Origin: Pararge aegeria
Lineage: Eukaryota; Arthropoda; Insecta; Lepidoptera; Nymphalidae
DNA length: 64,000 nucleotides
Direction of reading: 5' to 3'
Assembly: GCF_905163445.1 (NCBI RefSeq)
Contig: NC_053182.1
Span: forward strand, 4,588,001 to 4,652,000
Part shown: one piece after another, positions 60,601 to 64,000 of the stretch
How positions within the stretch are numbered: position 1 is the first letter of the stretch
Layout of the letters: each line of letters starts with the position of its first letter
The notes under the pieces: model-generated
Database searches by the model: none
Told to the model about the DNA's origin: nothing
Seen by the model: the letters and a program-made list of their open reading frames with translations, nothing else
Program-made: the position numbers and the translations under genes

Positions 60601-60760
60601 AGAAGGTGCTCAAAGTCCTCTACGCTGCCATATTCAGGGTGAACCGAGTAATAATCGGATACGTCGTATCCGAAATCGTGCATCGGTGACTTGAAAATGG
60701 GTGACAGCCATGCCGCATCTATACCTAGATCTTTTAGATATTCTAGTCTTGAAGTGATAC
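41333..60760 (-). CDS. Maltase-like GH13 paralogue, probable pseudoenzyme (gene C, 5' exon not in window)
   Basis: Visible exons: 60581-60760, 59135-59292, 57012-57137, 54876-55132, 51809-52007, 51193-51300, 48060-48210, 45987-46182, 42544-42681, 41333-41402. They join in phase to 527 residues ending in …VLRMQV-stop. By comparison with A and B, the missing part is one signal-peptide/Ca-loop exon of about 57 codons. Region I (DFVPNHTSNES) and region IV (TGTHDKSR) are kept. The region II nucleophile is Asn in GMRINAANH (codon AAC), and the region III acid/base is Asp in IMMTDAS (codon GAT). GH13 hydrolases need Asp and Glu there, so hydrolysis is unlikely. Region V is QPDLNLRN, with Leu replacing the usual Tyr. 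Splice sites, phase and exon lengths match the active paralogues with no stop or frameshift, which argues against simple decay. One extra intron (52008-54875) splits an exon that is whole in B. Introns are long and repeat-filled. A non-catalytic role (binding, chaperone or receptor-like) is inference. Confidence 0.87.
42030..42135 (+). repeat. SINE family 2, head region in gene C intron
   Basis: GCGGTGATAGCCGAATATGC and a mutated B box (GTTTGGTTTACGCCACGC) lead into a truncated body. The preceding 30 bases resemble those before the copy at 42731, suggesting a segmental duplication. Confidence 0.65.
42385..42473 (-). repeat. SINE family 2, head fragment
   Basis: The minus strand reads AATAGCCTAGTGGTTACGAC and then GGCACGTAAC, the same head as the other family 2 copies with several substitutions. 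Confidence 0.6.
42731..42812 (+). repeat. SINE family 2, head fragment in gene C intron
   Basis: GCGGTGATAGCCGAATATGC with GATTGATTCCCGCCACG, 50 bases from gene C exon 42544-42681. The body is missing; a LINE tail follows. Confidence 0.62.
42832..42985 (+). mobile_element. Jockey/CR1-like LINE 3' tail in gene C intron
   Basis: CTGCTGAGTTTCTTGCCGGC, ACGAACCGGTGGTAGAGC and TTCAAATAAATGGATTTTG followed by ATTTTGAA-type tails. Confidence 0.72.
43205..43390 (+). mobile_element. Old RTE-type LINE fragment in gene C last intron region
   Basis: GAGTCACACAACGGTCAATT, AAGCTATGATCGGAGTAG and GACATCAGG correspond to the RTE coding end at 18890-19140 with many substitutions and deletions. Confidence 0.6.
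43890..44370 (-). mobile_element. Jockey/CR1-like LINE C-terminus and 3' UTR
   Basis: The minus-strand frame 44089-44355 encodes 88 codons with SRLTRNGHKLVTSAYRLRK, LSIRFYNMIPK, HKFKECVKTHLL and YYTIDEFLNDKVAW, typical of the end of a LINE reverse transcriptase. Below it lie the same 3' UTR as at 11580-11820 and an A-rich tail. It is 5'-truncated and sits in a gene C intron in the gene's own orientation. Confidence 0.82.
44745..45219 (+). mobile_element. Helitron-like element, second type, gene C intron
   Basis: It starts TCTATCTATATATAAAAGGC, with the ACTGACTGACTGACGG tract common in lepidopteran Helitron-type repeats, and ends CGAAGCCGCGGGCAAAAGCTAGT (the last bases at 45196-45219). Confidence 0.58.
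45587..45870 (+). repeat. SINE family 2, full-length copy in gene C intron
   Basis: The head ATCGGCTATAGCTCAGGAC, the body with AACGGTGAAGGAAAACATCG, TGAGGAAACCTACATGCC, CGCGCTGGGCCAGCGTG and the distal AACCCGTGCCCG tract can all be read. Confidence 0.78.
46328..46470 (-). repeat. SINE family 3 fragment with expanded GATGAT tract
   Basis: GGTTCCACTACAAGTTTGCC continues into a GATGATGATGAAGTGATG expansion at 46366-46399, then ATGGTAGCGGGCAACCCG. It lies in a gene C intron. Confidence 0.7.
46820..47286 (-). repeat. LINE/SINE 3'-end fragment, gene C intron
   Basis: GCTTGACTGCAATTACACC and GTAAGTGATGATGCAGCC start it. TTGGAGGGCATTCCAGGCC and ACCTCGCAGTTCGATGG follow, tracts I recognise from moth and butterfly LINE 3' regions. 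A 115-codon ORF across it is not a gene. It ends three bases from the decayed exon at 47290. Confidence 0.55.
47290..47392 (-). pseudogene. Decayed duplicate of the maltase exon encoding …GEEIGM…NAG
   Basis: The minus strand here resembles gene C exon 48060-48210. It matches around CCGAGACAAAGGACCCG (gene C: CCGAGACGAAGGACCCA), resumes at GTGTCACGT (gene C: GTGTCCCGC), and ends GGAACGCCG before a GTAATG donor-like site, as gene C ends AAAACGCAG before GTGATG. A stretch of roughly 30-35 bases in the middle is missing, and the frame meets a stop, so it cannot be used as a coding exon. It lies in the gene C intron directly after its presumed source exon. It may be a tandem exon duplication or the last trace of a lost fourth paralogue. 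Confidence 0.72.
48296..48620 (+). repeat. Dispersed repeat X, copy 1, gene C intron
   Basis: GTAACTCCCGACACGAAAAC, ATAAGTTTGACGTGTCTGTG, TGTGGCATTGTAGCTCCC and ACCGATTTCGATTTTG are seen. The reverse complement of the central part recurs at 54222-54450. Confidence 0.55.
48886..49022 (+). repeat. SINE family 1, head-only copy in gene C intron
   Basis: An intact tRNA-like head (GCCGATTGGCGCAGTGGGC … GTGGGTTCGATTCCC) with a truncated body ending near GTGTTCATC. It lies between gene C exons 48060-48210 and 51193-51300, antisense to the gene. Confidence 0.8.
49702..49948 (+). repeat. SINE family 1 copy in gene C intron
   Basis: The head has lost some bases after GCGCAGTTTGC but keeps GTGGGTTCGATTCC. 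The body is complete through GGGCTAGATGGCAATGTG and ends in AT-rich repeats. Confidence 0.83.
50746..50816. repeat. Long imperfect hairpin, about 31-bp arms
   Basis: AAAGATATATTTTCTACGAG … pairs with … TTAGAAAATATATCTTT with two mismatches and a short loop near TCATGC. Its size is close to an insect pre-miRNA. It lies in a gene C intron. Confidence 0.8.
53025..53275 (+). repeat. Dispersed LINE-tail-like repeat Y, gene C intron
   Basis: AGGAGCACGTTCTGCAACAT, CTCACGTGCTTGTAATTATA and CCGGCAACCACGCCCTTTC match 2165-2350 and 17960-18090. Confidence 0.5.
53596..53650. repeat. Perfect hairpin, 25-bp arms, 5-base loop
   Basis: 53596-53620 (AGATAAAGTTCAAATTTC…) is the exact reverse complement of 53626-53650; the loop is AGAGC. 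It lies in the gene C intron 52008-54875 and has no recognised family. Confidence 0.9.
54222..54450 (-). repeat. Dispersed repeat X, copy 2, gene C intron
   Basis: Read in reverse it has the same tracts (GTGTCTCTGTGTGTGCG, TCTGTGGCATCGTATTT, ACCGATTCTGATTCTG). With copy 1 it forms a long-range inverted pair around exons 51193-51300 and 51809-52007. Confidence 0.55.
54516..54554. repeat. Hairpin with perfect 15-bp arms
   Basis: TTTGGTATGCGTTTG (54516-54530) and its exact complement (54540-54554) enclose 9 bases. Confidence 0.85.
54620..54675. repeat. (TA)n microsatellite in gene C intron
   Basis: A nearly pure TA run of about 50 bases with one TTATATATTA interruption at its left end. Confidence 0.95.
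56108..56290 (+). repeat. SINE family 2, 3' part in gene C intron
   Basis: The body from TTTAACGGTGAAGGAGAACG through CTATAACCCTTCGTATTCTG to a terminal GATGAT. It abuts a minus-strand SINE family 3 copy. Confidence 0.72.
56296..56830 (-). repeat. SINE family 3 copy interrupted by a LINE tail
   Basis: The left part (56296-56450) ends at CGCTTTGTCGGTAG. The right part (about 56690-56830) resumes at GTAACTAGCCACGGCC and includes the head with GGGGATCGAACCCGGG. Between them sits a foreign segment, annotated separately. Confidence 0.75.
56450..56690 (-). repeat. LINE 3' tail nested in SINE family 3
   Basis: (TAGAA)n, then AAAACTTTATTGCAACACAA and GGCGGCCTTATCACTAAAAG. The same family occurs at 60150-60300 (GGTGGCCTTATCGCTTAG). 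It reads as the antisense of a poly(A)/microsatellite-tailed LINE end. Confidence 0.6.
57917..58130 (+). repeat. SINE family 1 copy in gene C intron
   Basis: GCCGATTGGCGCAGTGGGC starts a copy lacking part of the B-box region but with the full distal body (ACACAAGCTACGCTTACG, GGGGCTAGATGACGATG). It is antisense to gene C. Confidence 0.8.
58990..59078 (+). mobile_element. Jockey/CR1-like LINE tail fragment
   Basis: ACTGGACGTTTTAAAAGTGC and CACTTTAAAATAAATGAATT match the last part of the LINE 3' UTR. It ends 57 bases from gene C exon 59135-59292. Confidence 0.5.
59353..59632 (+). repeat. SINE family 2, full-length copy in gene C intron
   Basis: The best copy in the window: GCGGTGATAGCCCAATGG, B box AGTTTGAATCCC, GAAGGAAAACACCGTGAGG, GTGTGAAGTCCACC and CGCACTGGGCCAGTGTGG. 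Confidence 0.83.
59650..60045 (+). repeat. SINE family 3 copy carrying the RTE insertion
   Basis: The left half reads TCTGTTCTGGTGGGGGCC, AAAGACGTGCCACCAAGC and GGGGTATGGGTTTAAT. The right half resumes ATAACTGGTATACC and CCATCTTACAC. It lies in the gene C intron 59293-60580. Confidence 0.72.
59751..59981 (+). mobile_element. 5'-truncated RTE insertion flanked by a 9-bp target duplication
   Basis: The segment ends GGTGGACAGATGACATCAGG … CCAGCAGTGGACGTCAATTG, then (GAT)n. GGGTTTAAT stands on both sides (59742-59750 and 59982-59990). The flanks join into one SINE family 3 copy (59650-60045), so the insertion site is certain. Confidence 0.82.
60110..60300 (-). repeat. LINE 3' tail in gene C intron
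   Basis: An AT-rich start, ACAGAAGTAGAATACAAAAG, GGTGGCCTTATCGCTTAGTA and AAGATGAGCGAGAGCGGAC match the tail nested in the SINE at 56450-56690. Confidence 0.5.
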
Positions 60761-60919
60761 CTGAAATATCAATGTTAATCTTTGTACTCTGGTGCGGTAT
60801 GCACTACCTTTACATAAAGCCTGCGAAAGCAGATTAATTCGGTACTTATTCATATTTTAATATCCCAGTATGGATAACGCCTGTCTCAGGTCCTCCACGC
60901 TGAAAGTCGCTTAAATCAA

Positions 60920-61015
60920 ACCACCTAAGACCAAGGATTTTATAAGTACCTACAATAGACCTATGTGAATGCAGTGGAAGTCAATCGGTTGGAGTTATGA
61001 TCATGATGACAAATA
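60920..61015 (+). mobile_element. RTE-type LINE terminal fragment
   Basis: CCTACAATAGACCTATGTGA, AGTGGAAGTCAATCGGTTG and ATGATCATGATGA represent the last about 90 bases of the RTE end, upstream of the first visible gene C exon. Confidence 0.55.
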
Positions 61016-61238
61016 TGGATTACGGGGTGTCGGAATTTTTCCCTTTTCCTCATAAAGCCACGTCTAGCTGTCATGCGCAACCTCTTCCACGTTCTCGGTC
61101 GTTTGACAAACCATACGTAGGTATCAAAAGTATTGTTTCCGGATCACCGATGATATTTTATCAAAAGATGCTAAGCGATAAGTATTATAATAAAAATAAG
61201 TATACAATCACTTTTGAATGTATAACATTAGTGTATAA

Positions 61239-62857
61239 CAGTGGCGTGCATCTCATAGATGCAAATAAGCAGTGCATACCCTGACCTAAGGGCCTCTCAG
61301 ACCATAAGGACGACTTAAAATTTAAAGATTGAAAAAAAATTAAACAATTTATAGAAAACTATAAAAGCGCCATCTAGTTAAAACCGGCCGCACTTCTATG
61401 TAAATCAATGGACAAGTCCCGTGTCATGGTTTAGAACTAAAATAGACAAACTGCATAATATTTCGACTATATTTTAATTTTGAGTTGTAAACAGTATCCC
61501 TAAATAAAAAATAACGCTTTAAATATAATTTAAATCTCATAAAATTAGCTGGGGTTTTCACGATTAAGTATCCATTGCCGGGCAAATCGTTTATTCGTCG
61601 CTCGAATTAATGCGCCGCGCCGCCGCGGTCTCCATAGAAGCACGGCGATTGAATGCATCTGTCGTTACTTGTGTGCACCAGCACACAAGGAAGTTCTGGT
61701 GTGTAGTGATATAATCGCGTGCGTGCTTACACAATATTTGGCTCTTTCTATGTGTGCGAGTTTCCCAGGTTTCCAGTACAGGGGTTTCGCTTGTGTGCAA
61801 ATCTTAAAAGCACTGCTTACGGAAATTTGAAATCCAAATGTATGCTTTGTTTTTTTATAAGCACAAGTAATTTGCTTTGTTTGTTATTGTTTTAAACGGC
61901 AATAATTCTTTTTTGTAGTTAAAAAATTTATCAATGAATTTTATTACATTCAAGGTCTTTAGAAATTTATAAGTACCTAATTTGTTCAAAAAGTATATTA
62001 AAATAACCAAATTAAGAGTTGCCGAATTATGTTAAATAAATTATTAACGTATACCAGGTGCCATTGGTAACTGATGAAGTAATATTCTTCAAATGACAAC
62101 TTTTAATAGCATTTGTGTACTAAGAAAATATTACGGACATATTTTGACTATGATATTCACATTATCGCTGGCGATCGCTCAGCGCCATTATTGTTTACCT
62201 TTTACCTACTGTCATAACAACTTATATTCACCGAATTAGAATTAATTACTGTTTTTTTCGTTTGCTGTACGGTTGTTTGTAAATAGTTACAATTATTATT
62301 GTTAACATTAACTTTTGTGACAGTGTACTGTTTGTAAATGATTGTGAGGAATATTCTTAGTGTAAGAAAGTTCTTATATTCGGCGTGTGATCTGATGGTT
62401 CAGTGTGCTTGGAAAATGTAGGTAAGTTTAGAGCTAATTCTTAACTAACGTATAATTGAGGTTATTCGTAAATGAAGGAATACACCTACAAGGAGCGGCA
62501 CGTAAAAAGAGCTCTGACTGACTTACATAAACAGGCGAATAGCAGTGATCAGTTTTTTGTTTCATTATTTATTTATAATAATACCTACCTATGTTTGTTT
62601 ATTATTTACTAAAAAAACATTATTTAATGTAATTGCCGCAATGGCAGACAATTTTAAAAACTCGCTAGTCGGTCGTCTCAGAGCTTACTATACCTACTGG
62701 AAATAGGAGATGATGAGAAGATCTACATGGGTATCACAAACAATGTTAGGTTAGGTACCTACTCACAAATGAAATTATACAGTAACATCAAAATAGCATG
62801 TTCAGTACCTATTTTTTTTTATGCATACCCTGACCGAAAACCCTATGCACGCCACTG
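61239..62857. mobile_element. Non-autonomous hAT-like element, 1.6 kb
   Basis: The ends are inverted: CAGTGGCGTGCAT on the left and ATGCACGCCACTG on the right. The 8-bp duplication GTGTATAA stands at 61231-61238 and 62858-62865. GCATACCCTGACC recurs just inside each end. The interior has no transposase-like frame. The termini match the 204-bp MITE at 14262, so one transposase source could have moved both. Confidence 0.82.
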
Positions 62858-63405
62858 GTGTATAAGAATCCAACAACCGCTTATAGCTAGTATACAGCTG
62901 CAATAGCACTTCAACTCTAAATTTTCACCCTTTGTGGTAAGTTATAAAGGTAGTAACGAACCATGACCAAAGTTTCTTAATCGCACAAAACAGATCAGAG
63001 CCAATTTAAAAGGGTCGTTTCCTAAATTGAGTGTTTTCCTTTGACCGTACCTTTTTATAATTTTTTACCCTTCAACACGTAATAGTCTGTAAAACCGTGA
63101 GAGGGGTTGTTAAAAACATAGCTCCGCTTAGCCGACTTAGGCCGCCATTTATTAAAAATCCTGTGGGAACTGTTAGTTTTTCCTGGATAAAAAATATTCC
63201 ACGTTAATCCTTAGGTTACCAAGCTTTATGCGCCTTAAAACACTGGTCCAGTGCAAGATGACTAACACAATTTTTAAAAAAATGACTTGTAATTTGCAGA
63301 CGACAAGTTGCAGTAGTGATAGCACTGACTTTTGATTATAAAATACAAATATGTATATAGGTATTCAATTAAAACTTAACAAATTTGCTTATTTCATTAT
63401 ATACT

Positions 63406-63857
63406 ACTAGCTATTGCCCGCGATTGATTTTGTTTTTTGATGTGGCATTCAATTTAGTTGTAGTTCTAAGTAAAAATTTAAGTATTCAGTATCGCTAAGC
63501 CTTAAATGAGGGGTTTGCTATTGTCCGCTGAGGAGTTGTGTCCTATATCTCCAACATACATTCAGATCCACACAAAGTTTGAGCAAAATTAAACACATAT
63601 TATAACCTCTATAGTACAAAAATAATTATTTAAATCGGTCATAATTTGTCGGAGCTATGGTGTAAAATCGTCAAACACTTTCATGCCCTCTCCCAAAGAA
63701 ACCGAGCTTAATGTCGGGATGAAAAGTATCCTATATTACTTCCAACACTTCCAAGAATACTTATGTGTACAAAGTTTCATGAGGATCGGTTTAGTAGTTT
63801 TTGCGTGATAGCGTAACAAACAAACTTACATTCACATTTATAATATTAGTAGGGATA
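63406..63857 (-). mobile_element. Helitron-like non-autonomous element, reverse copy
   Basis: It starts ACTAGCTATTGCCCGCG, shares CAGTATCGCTAAGCCTTAAA, ATGAGG and TTCATGAGGATCGG with 18232-18640 in reverse, and ends TAATATTAGTAGGGA. Confidence 0.6.
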
Positions 63858-63879
63858 GGTATGTGAACTGTATATATAT

Positions 63880-64000
63880 AGCCTAATGGATAGAATTTCG
63901 GCTACACTTTCAAGTTTTAAGTTTGAAGCCCAACACGCACCTCTAAAGTTATGTGTGTTTTAAGCAATTTGAGAAAACCTGCGTGCCTGAGACTTCTCCT
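63880..64000 (+). repeat. SINE family 2, copy cut by the window end
   Basis: Head-like TATAGCCTAATGGATAG, CAACACGCACCTCTAAAG and GAGAAAACCTGCGTGCC are read. The 3' end lies outside the window. Confidence 0.7.

Overview
The window looks like nuclear DNA from a moth or butterfly. It is AT-rich and intron-containing, and it is littered with three tRNA-derived SINE families, RTE-type LINE 3' ends tailed with (TGA)n, Jockey/CR1-like LINE tails, Helitron-like ends (…CTAGT) and hAT-type MITEs, a mix typical of Lepidoptera. No species is claimed. No bacterial or viral genes were seen.

The only convincing host genes are three tandem, same-strand (minus) paralogues of the GH13 alpha-glucosidase (insect maltase/sucrase) family. 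Gene A (25611-34088, 10 exons, 576 aa) and gene B (35483-40546, 10 exons, 584 aa) are complete. Each has a signal peptide, the DSDGDGxGD calcium loop and the full catalytic Asp/Glu/Asp set, so they are probably secreted midgut or salivary disaccharidases. Gene C (41333-60760, 10 visible exons) lacks its first (signal-peptide) exon, which must lie beyond 64000 or be lost. Its splice sites and reading frame are intact, but the catalytic nucleophile is Asn instead of Asp and the acid/base is Asp instead of Glu. It therefore looks like a conserved pseudoenzyme, the most interesting result here. Exon boundaries of all three genes were worked out by hand from GT/AG sites, phase continuity and protein homology, and exon lengths agree exactly between paralogues.

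Layout: 1-25610 is a gene desert of repeats. 25611-34088 is gene A, followed by a 1.4 kb spacer with a TATA box. 35483-40546 is gene B, followed by a 0.8 kb spacer. 41333-60760 is gene C, with long repeat-filled introns and a decayed extra copy of one exon at about 47290-47392. 60761-64000 holds a 1.6 kb non-autonomous hAT-like element, a Helitron-like element and a SINE running off the end.

The repeats show clear nesting: a hAT MITE inside an RTE copy, an RTE copy inside a SINE, and a LINE tail inside another SINE. Several hairpins deserve a look, including a perfect 25-bp-arm hairpin in a gene C intron and hammerhead-like motifs in a dispersed repeat.
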